A stretch of DNA of 64,000 nucleotides from CAVVEQ01 sp963804865. GTDB taxonomy: Bacteria > Chloroflexota > Anaerolineae > Anaerolineales > Anaerolineaceae. The stretch covers positions 248,001 to 312,000 of the forward strand of contig CAWDSH010000001.1 in assembly GCA_963804865.1 (NCBI GenBank). The letters run 5' to 3'. A program made the translations under genes and the position numbers. The notes under the pieces were generated by a model. It was not told the origin of the DNA and searched no databases. It worked only from the letters and a program-made list of their open reading frames with translations. Below, in pieces: positions 34,293-43,696 of the stretch (positions within the stretch are counted from its first letter, which is position 1; the number at the start of each line of letters is the position of its first letter).

Positions 34293-35537
34293 ATGTCCGC
34301 AGCACAAGAATTCTCCATAGATTCCAAGAAAATCCGCGAGGATTTTCCCATATTAACCAGAAAAACAAAAAATGGGATACCTCTGGTTTACCTTGATTCC
34401 ACTGCAACGACCCAAAAACCAATTCCCGTTATTAATTCGATGTCAAGTTACTATGAGAATTCCAACGCGAATATTCATAGGGGTATTCATTTTCTTGCAG
34501 AAGAGGCGACTGCGGCATACGAAGCTGCAAGGGAAAAAACTGCAAAATTCATCAACTCAGCTCTAGTAAAAGAAATCATTTTCACTCGCAATGCCACAGA
34601 ATCGATCAACCTGGTAGCGTATTCCTGGGGTCGGAGATTTCTGAAAACGGGAGATTTGATCATTCTGACAGAGATGGAGCACCATGCGAATTTGGTGCCC
34701 TGGCAGATCCTGGCTGAAGAGCGCAATATTCAATTGGAATTCATCCCTGTTTTGAATGATGGATTCCTGGATCTGATCACCTACGATAAGCTCCTTCAAC
34801 TTTCACCAAAACTTGTCGCTTTCACGCACATGTCAAATGTATTGGGAACCATCAACCCAGCGAAAGAAATGATCAAGAAAGCCCATGACGCCGGGGCATT
34901 AACGCTTTTGGATGGAGCGCAATCGGTGCCGCATTTTCCGGTCGATGTGCAGGACCTGGATGTGGATTTTCTGGCATTTTCCAGCCATAAGATGTGCGGG
35001 CCTACGGGAATCGGTGTGCTTTTCGGGAAACAGAAACTACTCGATCAAATGCCGCCCTTCATGGGCGGTGGTGAGATGATCAAGAAAGTGCTCTTACGAT
35101 CATTCAAACCCAATGAAATACCCCATAAGTTTGAGGCAGGCACTCCAGCAATAGCAGAGGCTATTGGTTTGGGAGCAGCCATCGATTACCTTGATCAAAT
35201 CGGGATGAAGAATATTGGATCTTTTGAGCATGAGATCGTCAGTTATGCCCTCGATCGTTTAAACGAATTTCCTGGAATAAAAGTCTACGGTCCCCCCGCA
35301 CAAAGCAAAGGCGCTGTAGCTTCATTTAGCCTTGAAGGCATCCACCCTCATGATGTGGCTCAAATTCTGGATGGAGAAGGGATCGCAGTCAGAGCGGGAC
35401 ATCATTGCGCGATGCCTCTCCACGATCGATTCAACCTTCCCGCGACCACCCGGGCGAGTTTTTATATCTACAATACTTCGGAAGAAGTGGACAAGCTGAT
35501 AATGGGATTGGAGAAGGTAATTAAAATACTAGGGTAA
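34293..35537 (+). CDS. sufS: SufS-type cysteine desulfurase
   Basis: Pyridoxal-phosphate enzyme that supplies sulfur from cysteine. It shows VYLDSTATTQKP, NIHRGIHFLAEEAT, VAFTHMSNVLGTINPAK, LDGAQSVPHFPVD, the cofactor lysine in FSSHKMCGPTGIG and the catalytic cysteine in VRAGHHCAMPLHDRF. It has 414 residues. The catalytic loop is the group II (SufS) form. It pairs with sufU three bases downstream. Confidence 0.95.
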   Translation: MSAAQEFSIDSKKIREDFPILTRKTKNGIPLVYLDSTATTQKPIPVINSMSSYYENSNANIHRGIHFLAEEATAAYEAAREKTAKFINSALVKEIIFTRNATESINLVAYSWGRRFLKTGDLIILTEMEHHANLVPWQILAEERNIQLEFIPVLNDGFLDLITYDKLLQLSPKLVAFTHMSNVLGTINPAKEMIKKAHDAGALTLLDGAQSVPHFPVDVQDLDVDFLAFSSHKMCGPTGIGVLFGKQKLLDQMPPFMGGGEMIKKVLLRSFKPNEIPHKFEAGTPAIAEAIGLGAAIDYLDQIGMKNIGSFEHEIVSYALDRLNEFPGIKVYGPPAQSKGAVASFSLEGIHPHDVAQILDGEGIAVRAGHHCAMPLHDRFNLPATTRASFYIYNTSEEVDKLIMGLEKVIKILG

Positions 35538-35539
35538 AC

Positions 35540-35938
35540 ATGGATGATCTTTATCGTGAAATAATTGTTGAAAGATATAAATCGCCCCAATTCAAGGGTC
35601 ATCTTGAAAAAAAAGATATAACTTTTGAAGATGAGAATCCATTATGCGGGGACGTGATCAATATTGAATTACTGCTCGATAATAATGGCAAGGTCAGCGA
35701 AGCCGCATTCGATGGGCATGGTTGTGCCATTTCCCAGGCTTCTGCCGATTTATTATTGGAATCAATTATTGGCAAATCACTGGATGAGATCAAAGAACTA
35801 ACCAAACAGGATGTTTTGGATTATCTTGGTATTGAACTGGGACCGGTGCGATTAAAATGCGCACTTCTACCGTTGAAAGTTCTTAAAGCTGGTGCTTATG
35901 GACTGAATCAAGCCTCTGATGAATTAGTCGAGGATTGA
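35540..35938 (+). CDS. sufU: SufU sulfur-transfer protein
   Basis: Zinc-dependent sulfurtransferase partner of SufS. The ligand residues are visible: C36 and D38 in NPLCGDVI, C62 in GHGCAISQAS, and C107 in VRLKCALLPL. The 20-residue insert that separates SufU from IscU is consistent with the 132-residue length and with the spacing before C107. It starts 3 bases after sufS and 5 bases before the Rieske gene. Confidence 0.92.
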   Translation: MDDLYREIIVERYKSPQFKGHLEKKDITFEDENPLCGDVINIELLLDNNGKVSEAAFDGHGCAISQASADLLLESIIGKSLDEIKELTKQDVLDYLGIELGPVRLKCALLPLKVLKAGAYGLNQASDELVED

Positions 35939-35942
35939 AGAC

Positions 35943-36266
35943 ATGGAAAACGGGAAAGAGCTGCAATACTTGGAGGTTGCAGATTTGGATCAACTCCCCA
36001 GTGGCGAACGATTATTCCTGGAGATTGATGGAAATCCTGTCGTAGTTTTTAATATTGCAGGAAATTATTTTGCGATGGATGATCTCTGTACCCATGATGA
36101 TGGTCCGATTGGAGAAGGGGAGCTTGATGGACATGTGGTTACTTGTCCAAGGCATGGTGCCAAATTTGATATTCGCACCGGGAAAGCTCTTGCGTTACCC
36201 GCAGTTCAGGATTTGAGAACTTATCCAGTAAAATGCGAAAACAATAAAATACTTCTGGGGATTTAA
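35943..36266 (+). CDS. Rieske-type [2Fe-2S] ferredoxin
   Basis: A small Rieske protein of 107 residues, similar to ferredoxin components of dioxygenases (BphF/NirD type). The cluster ligands are Cys and His in DDLCTHDDGPIGEG and Cys and His in VVTCPRHGAKFDIRTG. It is the last gene of the Suf operon, with a hairpin downstream. Rieske proteins occur in several suf operons, where an electron-donating role in cluster assembly is possible but not established here. Confidence 0.88.
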   Translation: MENGKELQYLEVADLDQLPSGERLFLEIDGNPVVVFNIAGNYFAMDDLCTHDDGPIGEGELDGHVVTCPRHGAKFDIRTGKALALPAVQDLRTYPVKCENNKILLGI

Positions 36267-36327
36267 TTTTCCCAAAAGTATCAGACTTATTTCGAAAGAA
36301 ATAATTTTATAAAATATCAATAAAAAT

Positions 36328-36360
36328 GAGGATGGTTTTAATCATCCTCTCTGTATTTTT
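36328..36360. terminator. Bidirectional terminator between the Suf operon and the PIG-L gene
   Basis: Inverted repeat GAGGATG (36328-36334) and CATCCTC (36343-36349) with an 8-base loop. A T-rich run follows on both strands (36350-36360, and 36320-36327 on the other strand). It lies between convergent genes. Confidence 0.8.
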
Positions 36361-36373
36361 AAACAATATAGTT

Positions 36374-37021
36374 TTATTTCTTACCAAAAGCCCCGATTAT
36401 CCTCAATATATCAAATCCTTCAGCGTAAGGTCTCTCGGCAATGGCTCCATTGCGAATAAGGATAGCCCTGGTCGTTTTTGGATCAAAATAGTATTTCTTC
36501 GAGTAGGTTTTATATTCGGCAAGCGCGGCTACTTTACTTTCAACATCTTTTTCATTAACTTCGACAAGAAATTCCGGGAAGAAGCCATAACTTGATCGAA
36601 TCACATCAAATCCGAGGACAGTGGATCCTCGAAAAGCGCGCAGGACTTCTTCAGTTACTGTGCAGTGATCCTGGTGGATATCTGCCTTCGAGTGGGTGAA
36701 AATGATATCTGGCTTTACTTTGCGATTGAATTCAATCAAGAATTCCAATATCTCCTGGCGTTCATGTTGAAAATTCCTGGTGGTGAACTTCCCTATGATG
36801 ACATTTTTGGCTGGTACACCCAGCATGCGCATGCTGCCCTGAAGTTCCTGGATCAGATTTTTCAAGTCAGGATTCTTTTGGTTATCGGATAACGTTATGC
36901 AATGAACATCTGTCTGAGTAGAAATATGCGCAATCAATGCACCTGCGCCAATTTCGATATCATCGGGATGAGCCCCGATGAAACAAACTTTACTGCCGTA
37001 AAAAAGCATATCATTATTCAT
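36374..37021 (-). CDS. PIG-L/LmbE family deacetylase
   Basis: Zinc-dependent deacetylase of the LmbE family. The metal motif is IGAHPDDIEIGAGA at the N-terminus (about residues 16-29) and HSKADIHQDH in the middle. The 215-residue length is normal. Members act on N-acetylglucosamine-containing substrates, but the substrate is not clear here. It starts 7 bases after the methyltransferase stop, so they share a transcript. Confidence 0.85.
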   Translation of the reverse strand: MNNDMLFYGSKVCFIGAHPDDIEIGAGALIAHISTQTDVHCITLSDNQKNPDLKNLIQELQGSMRMLGVPAKNVIIGKFTTRNFQHERQEILEFLIEFNRKVKPDIIFTHSKADIHQDHCTVTEEVLRAFRGSTVLGFDVIRSSYGFFPEFLVEVNEKDVESKVAALAEYKTYSKKYYFDPKTTRAILIRNGAIAERPYAEGFDILRIIGAFGKK

Positions 37022-37028
37022 ATCACAT

Positions 37029-37829
37029 CTACTTTGTGGCTAGAAAACCACCAACCACTTTGGTCATTATGAGTTTACCATCACGTGCCAATCTTTTCTC
37101 AGCTGTTTTTGTGATTTCCTTGATGGTTTCTTCAAATCCTTCATGTCCTTCAAATAAATTCTTCCATAATTTTCGGTCCTCTGATAATGAGGCGCGGGTA
37201 TAAGCAATAAATGGTTCTACGGATTCGAATACCAGTGGATTTTCAAAGATATGAACCTCGACTTTTGAAAAAATCGTTTTTATTGCAGATAAAAACTCGG
37301 TGTAATAACGGGAACTGCCTGGCATGGGTGGGATGGGTTTATGTGTGGCTTCCTTGATGATTTCATAAAACAGTTGCTTGTTATTAGGCATTGGTCCCGT
37401 CGTAAAAAGTTTTCCCCCAGATTTGAGAACGCGGTGCATTTCTCTGATGGTGAAGGGAACGTCCTCAGCATAATAGATGGCAAAACAACAGGATGCCAGA
37501 TCAAATTGATCGTCCTCAAATGGGAATCGCTTATTGAAATCCAGGTCGATGAATTTTATGTTGCTCTTTCGTTTTTGATCCTCTTGGATGGCTTGTTTCA
37601 GGAGGTCTTGACTGACATCACCTCCGGTGATTTTTGCGTTGCCTTGAAGGAAAGAATGGTATGAGAAGCATTGTTTCCCTGCTCCGCAACCTACATCCAG
37701 AATACTCATCCCAGGTTGCAATTTCAGTATTTCAAGCATCCATTGGTCAATATCCTTGCTTCCAAATTTGGAGTGGATATCGATCCTTGTCGCTAGGTCA
37801 GTTGTGGTTTCCTGGAAATTTATTTTCAT
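37029..37829 (-). CDS. SAM-dependent class I methyltransferase
   Basis: Methyltransferase with motif I LDVGCGAGKQCF (about residues 40-51), the motif-II acidic region and the segment FDLASCCFAIYYAEDVPFTI. The later part (MHRVLKSGGKLFTTG) matches the Methyltransf_11/25 group. It has 266 residues. Substrate unknown. It is upstream of the PIG-L deacetylase and may modify the same compound; this is inferred from adjacency. Confidence 0.8.
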   Translation of the reverse strand: MKINFQETTTDLATRIDIHSKFGSKDIDQWMLEILKLQPGMSILDVGCGAGKQCFSYHSFLQGNAKITGGDVSQDLLKQAIQEDQKRKSNIKFIDLDFNKRFPFEDDQFDLASCCFAIYYAEDVPFTIREMHRVLKSGGKLFTTGPMPNNKQLFYEIIKEATHKPIPPMPGSSRYYTEFLSAIKTIFSKVEVHIFENPLVFESVEPFIAYTRASLSEDRKLWKNLFEGHEGFEETIKEITKTAEKRLARDGKLIMTKVVGGFLATK

Positions 37830-37920
37830 CTTCCCTCAGATAATCGGATTTGAATAAGTATATTGGCTTATGTATGATTGTCAAGAATGGCAAGTTCCGG
37901 AAAGGTTGGTCGTTATACGA

Positions 37921-38985
37921 TTAACAAATCCTGGGTAGCATCTCACCACTGAGCATATCCAGAATGCGTGTTCCACCAATGATTGTCTTAAGCAGCACAC
38001 GACCGGGATTTTCGGAGGTAATCGTGCCTATGCGCGTAGCCAACTTAGCATACTTCTCTTTTTGAAGACAATCGAGTGCCTTGTCGACCTCGTTTTCAGG
38101 AAGAATGATGATCACTTTTCCTTCATTGGCTACATACAAGGGATCGAAGCCAAGAATTTCGCATGTTGATCGGACGGCAGAGTTGATAGGAATATTAACT
38201 TCATCAAGAACAATTCCTACATTGCTTTGTGTTGAAATCTCATTCAAGGTTGTAGCGAGCCCACCTCTTGTTGGATCACGCAGTACATGGATATGAGGTA
38301 CGGAAGAAACCAAATTCGTAATTAGGTGATTAAGAGGAGCGATATCCGATTGAATGTCAGTTTCCAATCCAAGATCACCCCGTGCGGAAAGAACTGCCAT
38401 GCCGTGGTCACCGATGGTGCCTGAAATCAGCACAGCATCACCGGGTTTGGCAGAAGCACCTCCGATGATCATTCCTTTGGGACGGTATCCAATCCCGGTT
38501 GTGCAGATGAAAACTCCATCGCCGCTGCCTCTTTCCACCACTTTCGTATCACCTGCTACAATTTTTACATCTGCTTCTGAGGCTGTAATCTTCATGGATT
38601 CTGCAATCTTCTCTAATTGGTGAATTGAGAATCCTTCTTCAATAATGAAGCCAGCAGTTATATATCGGGGAATACCTCCAGAGACGGCTATATCGTTTAC
38701 CGTACCGCAGATGGCAAGTCTGCCAATATCACCACCCGGGAAGAATAATGGTTGAACAATATGGCAATCCGTTGAGATGATCAATTCGTCATTGAAACCA
38801 GGAAGGCTGGCAAAATCATTACCAGCCAAAAGAGAAGGGTTGGAAAAATTTGGCAGAAAGACACGCTTTATGAGTTCGTGAGTTAAACCGCCGCCCGAAC
38901 CATGTCCCAAAACGATTTGATCATCATGTCGCAAGGGAACTGGGCAAACTTGACTTTGAAAATCAGGGGGATTGGATTTAGTCAT
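37921..38985 (-). CDS. hypE: Hydrogenase maturation protein HypE
   Basis: Makes the cyanide ligand of the NiFe active site from carbamoyl phosphate carried by HypF. The family markers are GHGSGGGLTHELIK near the start, GDTKVVERG, and the C-terminal cysteine in LPRIC that carries the thiocarbamate. The 354-residue protein is of normal length. Its ATG overlaps the hypD stop by four bases. It is the last of a six-gene hyp run. Confidence 0.95.
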   Translation of the reverse strand: MTKSNPPDFQSQVCPVPLRHDDQIVLGHGSGGGLTHELIKRVFLPNFSNPSLLAGNDFASLPGFNDELIISTDCHIVQPLFFPGGDIGRLAICGTVNDIAVSGGIPRYITAGFIIEEGFSIHQLEKIAESMKITASEADVKIVAGDTKVVERGSGDGVFICTTGIGYRPKGMIIGGASAKPGDAVLISGTIGDHGMAVLSARGDLGLETDIQSDIAPLNHLITNLVSSVPHIHVLRDPTRGGLATTLNEISTQSNVGIVLDEVNIPINSAVRSTCEILGFDPLYVANEGKVIIILPENEVDKALDCLQKEKYAKLATRIGTITSENPGRVLLKTIIGGTRILDMLSGEMLPRIC

Positions 38986-40079
38986 GATAATTTATGGGGA
39001 GAGTACCTGAAGTAAGCAGAGCAAGCCCCTTCAGAAGAAACCATGGGTGCTCCCAAAGGATTATTAGGTGTACATGGCTTGCCAAACGCAGGGCAATCAG
39101 GTGGTTTCTTATACCCCTGGAGAATTTGACCCGCGATGCATATTTCAGATTCTTTTGTTTGGATATTCTGTAGATTGAACCGTTTTTCAGCATCAAATGC
39201 AGTGTATTGTGAATTCAATCCCAGCCCACTCATGGGGATCATTCCAATTCCCCGCCAATTCCTATCAACTGGTTCAAATACACGATTGATAATCGCCTGC
39301 GCTGCCCTGTTGCCGTCAAAACTAACTACCCGTGAGTAGGCATTTTCGACCGTGTGCTTGTGAGACTCAAGCTGTTTCACTGCCATTAGCATCCCCTGTA
39401 GCAGATCGAGCGGTTCAAAACCTGTAACAACAATGGGTATCTTATATTCCTCAGACAACTGGGGATATTGCCAGTATCCCATGACCGAGCATACATGCCC
39501 GGCAGCCAGGAAAGCCTGCACCCTGTTGTTTCTTGATGAAAGGATCGCCTTCATTGCAGGGGGAACGCAAACCTGCGAGACCAGCAATGAGTAATTCTTT
39601 AAGTCCAAAGTCTCGGCTTGGATGACACTTACAGCATTCACCGGTGCAGTGGTTTCAAAGCCAATGCCAAAAAACACGACCTGCTTCTCAGGATTCTCTC
39701 GAGCAATTTTTACTGCATCCAAAGGTGAATAAACGATCTTAACCTGGGCACCAGCTGCCCGGATTGAAAAGAGATCAGAATTGGATCCAGGAACGCGCAG
39801 CATATCCCCGAAGGAACAAAAGATTACATCTGGCATGGATGCCAAGGCGAGCGCCTTGTCTACAAGATCCAGTGAAGTCACACAAACGGGACATCCCGGT
39901 CCATGCACGAGTTCGATCTCACCAGGCAGAAGCTGATCCAATCCATATTGCATAAATGCATGTGTTTGCCCACCGCATATCTCCATCAAAATCCAAGGTT
40001 GGGTAATAGTTCGATGAAGTGCATCGATGGCAGTGTGGACTAATTTATGATCCCTGAAATCATCCTGCGAGAAGGGCAT
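38982..40079 (-). CDS. hypD: Hydrogenase maturation protein HypD
   Basis: Iron-carrying scaffold for the Fe(CN)2CO group. It shows EICGGQTHAF, HGPGCPVCVTS with the CxxC used in cyanide transfer, GFETTAP and a C-terminal cluster region FGKPCTPNNPLGAPMVSSEGAC. It has 365 residues. Only two bases separate it from hypC, and it overlaps hypE. Confidence 0.95.
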   Translation of the reverse strand: MPFSQDDFRDHKLVHTAIDALHRTITQPWILMEICGGQTHAFMQYGLDQLLPGEIELVHGPGCPVCVTSLDLVDKALALASMPDVIFCSFGDMLRVPGSNSDLFSIRAAGAQVKIVYSPLDAVKIARENPEKQVVFFGIGFETTAPVNAVSVIQAETLDLKNYSLLVSQVCVPPAMKAILSSRNNRVQAFLAAGHVCSVMGYWQYPQLSEEYKIPIVVTGFEPLDLLQGMLMAVKQLESHKHTVENAYSRVVSFDGNRAAQAIINRVFEPVDRNWRGIGMIPMSGLGLNSQYTAFDAEKRFNLQNIQTKESEICIAGQILQGYKKPPDCPAFGKPCTPNNPLGAPMVSSEGACSAYFRYSPHKLS

Positions 40080-40081
40080 GA

Positions 40082-40324
40082 TTAATCCTGATCCTGTTCG
40101 TATTCTTCAAGTTTTTTGAAAATATTCAATGTTTCCTGGGCTTCTTCTTCACTCAGGATATTTAACGCGAAACCAGCATGGACAATGACATATTGACCAA
40201 CACTGGCTTCAGGTACGGCTTCCAGGCAGGTAGAGCGGACAACCCCTCCGAAATCAACCTTTGCCATGCGCATGCCATTTTCCTGATATATTTCCTTAAT
40301 CTTTCCCGGTATTGCCAAACACAT
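40082..40324 (-). CDS. hypC: Hydrogenase maturation chaperone HypC
   Basis: Small chaperone that binds HypD and the large-subunit precursor. The N-terminal MCLAIPGKI carries the essential Cys2. The core VDFGGVVRSTCLEAV and the VGQYVIVHAGFAL stretch are typical. It has 80 residues. It lies between hypF and hypD. Confidence 0.95.
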   Translation of the reverse strand: MCLAIPGKIKEIYQENGMRMAKVDFGGVVRSTCLEAVPEASVGQYVIVHAGFALNILSEEEAQETLNIFKKLEEYEQDQD

Positions 40325-40327
40325 TTT

Positions 40328-42616
40328 TCACCCTTTCATTTTTTCTGAAGCAATCATGATCTGCCCAAGCGCGATGCCCGCATCGTTGGTTGGTACTTGA
40401 TGATGCCAGAAAACTTCGAATTTCTTCTGCTTCAATTGCTTAATAGTATTTTCGAGCAGGTAACGATTTTGCCATACTCCACCGCTTAAAGCAACTGTCG
40501 CGATACCCTGAGTGCTTCGCAGGTCATTGCACACTTCTATAACTATACTGATCAGGGTATTGTGAAACCGGGATGCCATCACCGGTATGGAAATCTTGTT
40601 GTTGATATCTCTGAGCAATTCAGAGAAGGTTTGTGATAAATCTATCTGATCGGCATCAATCTCAAATTTATAATTTCCGTTTTCATTTGGATCCAGTACA
40701 GCTTCCAATTCAATTGCAGCCTGGCCTTCATAAGTCGCTTCCTGGCATACCCCGATTAGAGCTGAGACAGCATCAAAAAGTCGACCCATGCTGGAAGTAA
40801 AAGAAATATTGATCTTCTTCTCCAACTGAGCCATTAATAGGGTTACCTCTTTTTTGGGTAGCGCTTTGTAAGGTGCCAAGTTTGGATCCCAATCCACACC
40901 AATCTGCCAAAGGTATGATAAAGCCATTCTGGATGGTTTGTGGATTGTCGCGTCTCCGCCCGGTAAAGGTGCATATTTTAAATGATATGGTCTAGTAAAA
41001 TCCTTAAAGTTCCCAACGAGAAATTCACCACCCCAGATGGCGCCGTCAGTTCCCAGGCCTGTTCCATCGAAACTCAATCCAATCACAGGTTCATCGTTGA
41101 ACCTTTGGTTATCTGCCAGGCATGCTGCCAAATGAGCGTGGTGATGCTGGATTTCAAAAAGAGGAATATTTTGACTACAGGCACGATTCTTTGCGTATTG
41201 GGTGGAGAAATAATCCGGGTGTTGATCACAGGCAATCGATTCGGGAAAGATGCGAAAGAGTTTTTGATTATGTTCAATGGCTTCTTCAAAGGACCGGTAG
41301 GTTTCTAAATTTTCCAGATCACCAATGTAATGTGATAGAAACACATATTTTTCGCGTGAAAGAGCTATTGTGCTTTTAAGCTCAGCCCCTACTGCCAGAA
41401 TCGGGGCTAATTCATGATCACTCCGAATGGGTGCGGGTGCATAGCCGCGTGACCGCCTGAGGGGATAGACATCCTTGTGAATTTCACAAACAACAGAATC
41501 ATCTACTCTGATATAAATCTCACGGTCATTCATCAGGAAGACATCCGCAATATCATTCAATCGTTCTAACGCTTCTACGTCGCGATAGGCTATTGGTTCC
41601 TCACTTAAATTTCCACTGGTCATCACCAGAGTGTTTGGAAATCCTGTTTCAGGTTCCAAAAGAAGGTGGTGAAGTGGTGTATAAGGGAGCATAAAACCAA
41701 GTGTTTTCTGGTTAGGAGCCACGTTCTTCGCGATGGTCGAGATCTCGTTGCGATCCAGGATCACAATGGGGTGGGCGGGTGAATTTAATAGCTCCCGTTG
41801 CAATAAATCCAATGAACAATGCTTTTCGATTGTTTGTAGATTGTTAGACATTAAAGCAAAAGCCTTCAAGCTGCGTTTTTTACGGGAGCGTAGTTCGGTG
41901 ACCGCATTGTCATTTTCAGCATCACAAGCCAGGTGATACCCACCTAAACCTTTGATTGCCAGGATTTTTCCCTGCTTGAGCCATTCCCGGGCAATTTTGA
42001 TGGCTTCATCTTTCTCAGCCATCGTCTTCCGACCTGATACAAGCCTCACCTGCGGTCCACAAACTGGACAGGCTGTCGGTTGGGCGTGATAACGACGATC
42101 CAATGGATTGTCATATTCACTCCTGCATTCCGGGCACATTTCAAACACTGACATCGTTGTTTTAGAGCGGTCATACGGGATATCTTTGATGATCGTGTAG
42201 CGAGGTCCACAGTTTGTGCAATTGATAAAAGGATACCTGTAACGGCGGTTCTTGGGATCCAATAATTCCTGAAGACAATCAGGGCATATCGCAATATCCG
42301 GGGAAATGGGCAGGAAATCGCCTTCGGTTGGAATGCTGGCAAGGATCTCGAAAGAAGTGGATGAATCCGGTATAACAGTTTCTTCTTTAAAGCCATGTAT
42401 CGTTGCCAGGGGAGGCGGATAGGTTTTTAGTTGATTGAGGAAAGCATCAATGTTTTCAGAGGTCCCGTTGACTTGAATTTCGACCCCGCTGGAAATATTA
42501 CGAATCCAGCCTGTTAATCCATTTTTTACTGCATAACCATAAGCTGTAGGTCGGAAACCTACTCCCTGGACGATACCTCGAATGATTATCCGTTTCGAGG
42601 ATAATGCCTGCTTCAT
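40328..42616 (-). CDS. hypF: Carbamoyltransferase HypF
   Basis: Transfers carbamoyl to HypE. Domain order: acylphosphatase-like (about residues 6-95; IIIRGIVQGVGFRPTAYGYA), zinc fingers CPDC, CTNCGPRYT, CPEC and CPVCGP (about 110-190), YrdC-like (about 200-390), and the Kae1-like C-terminal part with HHHAHLAACLADN. The ATG at 42616, five bases after the hypB stop, gives 762 residues, the family's usual size; a longer frame would overlap hypB by 71 bases. Confidence 0.93.
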   Translation of the reverse strand: MKQALSSKRIIIRGIVQGVGFRPTAYGYAVKNGLTGWIRNISSGVEIQVNGTSENIDAFLNQLKTYPPPLATIHGFKEETVIPDSSTSFEILASIPTEGDFLPISPDIAICPDCLQELLDPKNRRYRYPFINCTNCGPRYTIIKDIPYDRSKTTMSVFEMCPECRSEYDNPLDRRYHAQPTACPVCGPQVRLVSGRKTMAEKDEAIKIAREWLKQGKILAIKGLGGYHLACDAENDNAVTELRSRKKRSLKAFALMSNNLQTIEKHCSLDLLQRELLNSPAHPIVILDRNEISTIAKNVAPNQKTLGFMLPYTPLHHLLLEPETGFPNTLVMTSGNLSEEPIAYRDVEALERLNDIADVFLMNDREIYIRVDDSVVCEIHKDVYPLRRSRGYAPAPIRSDHELAPILAVGAELKSTIALSREKYVFLSHYIGDLENLETYRSFEEAIEHNQKLFRIFPESIACDQHPDYFSTQYAKNRACSQNIPLFEIQHHHAHLAACLADNQRFNDEPVIGLSFDGTGLGTDGAIWGGEFLVGNFKDFTRPYHLKYAPLPGGDATIHKPSRMALSYLWQIGVDWDPNLAPYKALPKKEVTLLMAQLEKKINISFTSSMGRLFDAVSALIGVCQEATYEGQAAIELEAVLDPNENGNYKFEIDADQIDLSQTFSELLRDINNKISIPVMASRFHNTLISIVIEVCNDLRSTQGIATVALSGGVWQNRYLLENTIKQLKQKKFEVFWHHQVPTNDAGIALGQIMIASEKMKG

Positions 42617-42620
42617 AATA

Positions 42621-43304
42621 CTATTTTTGACTTTCTGGAAATTGGATCCGGATTTGCTGATTGAGCCATTGCGTCCATTCTGGAATGCCATCCCCAGTTT
42701 TACAGGAGACGTGGAATATTACCAACCCGGGATTCAATAATCTGACCCCTTCAACAAAATATTCAATATTGAAAGATACATATGGATGAAGATCAATTTT
42801 GTTGAGAATCAATACATCCAAACCACGATAGATATTAGGATACTTATAAGGTTTATCGTCCCCTTCAGGAATACTCGCTATTAGAACATTGGCATGTGTG
42901 CCCAGGGCGAATGCAGCCGGGCATACCAGATTGCCGACATTTTCAACAATCACAAGTTCCAAATTTGAGATTGGCAATTGATTGAAGCCTTCAAAAACCA
43001 TGGATGCATCCAGGTGACAATCACCACCGGTATTGATTTGAACGACCGGTACTCCGGATGCAGCTATCTTTTCTGCGTCGATGGTGACCGGTGCGGTATC
43101 TCCTTCAACGACACCAATTTTGGTTGTCGATTTCAGGATATCGATGGTTTGCAGAATGAAACTTGTTTTTCCTGCACCGGGGGAAGCCATAAGATTAATT
43201 CCATAACACTGTGCAGCATCCAACCGTTTGCGATTTGATCTTGCCAACTCTTCATTGGCTTCAAGGATTTTTTGAACAACAGGAATTTTGATTTTTGAAT
43301 TCAT
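42621..43304 (-). CDS. hypB: Hydrogenase nickel-incorporation GTPase HypB
   Basis: GTPase that helps insert nickel. It shows P-loop MASPGAGKTSF (about residues 39-49), the metal site region GGDCHLDA, VENVGNLVCP and the guanine-binding LILNKIDL. It lacks the histidine-rich N-terminal stretch used for nickel storage in some relatives. It has 227 residues. Its ATG overlaps the hypA stop by four bases (43301-43304), so it is coupled to hypA. Confidence 0.93.
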   Translation of the reverse strand: MNSKIKIPVVQKILEANEELARSNRKRLDAAQCYGINLMASPGAGKTSFILQTIDILKSTTKIGVVEGDTAPVTIDAEKIAASGVPVVQINTGGDCHLDASMVFEGFNQLPISNLELVIVENVGNLVCPAAFALGTHANVLIASIPEGDDKPYKYPNIYRGLDVLILNKIDLHPYVSFNIEYFVEGVRLLNPGLVIFHVSCKTGDGIPEWTQWLNQQIRIQFPESQK

Positions 43305-43645
43305 TTTTCTATTTCAATACTATCCATGCGGAATTCATCACCTGCCACTAGTGTGATGTTGTTACTTTTACATTCGGGACAAAAGGATACCCGGTCATCT
43401 AATGTAAATTCCTTTTTGCACGAATTACATCTGAATTTCGCCTGGATTCTTTCGAAATGCAACGTGGATCCTTCACATATCGTATCCTTGGTAATGATGT
43501 CCCAATAGAATTGCACGGAATCATCGACAATACTTGATAGTTGACCAATTACGAGATAAATATCGGTCACCTTGCTTGCTGCCTCTTTTTCCGCCTGTTT
43601 ACTGGCTATATCTAGGATATTTTCAGTTACGGATAGTTCATGCAT
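43301..43645 (-). CDS. hypA: Hydrogenase nickel-incorporation protein HypA
   Basis: Delivers nickel together with HypB. The nickel-binding start MHELSV has His2, and the structural zinc site is two CxxC pairs: RCNSC and FCPEC. It has 114 residues. It is the first gene of the hyp run; the hydrogenase genes lie upstream on the same strand. Confidence 0.93.
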   Translation of the reverse strand: MHELSVTENILDIASKQAEKEAASKVTDIYLVIGQLSSIVDDSVQFYWDIITKDTICEGSTLHFERIQAKFRCNSCKKEFTLDDRVSFCPECKSNNITLVAGDEFRMDSIEIEK

Positions 43646-43696
43646 GCGAAAAATTATAATACAAATCGGATAAATAATATATTAATTGATTTTTAG

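Noticed and set aside
36326..36595. Plus-strand open frame between the Rieske and PIG-L genes
   Set aside because: It covers a terminator and the antisense of the PIG-L gene and has no family features.
40328..42691. Longer HypF start at 42691
   Set aside because: It would overlap hypB by 71 bases and add residues unlike the family; the ATG at 42616 lies just after the hypB stop.
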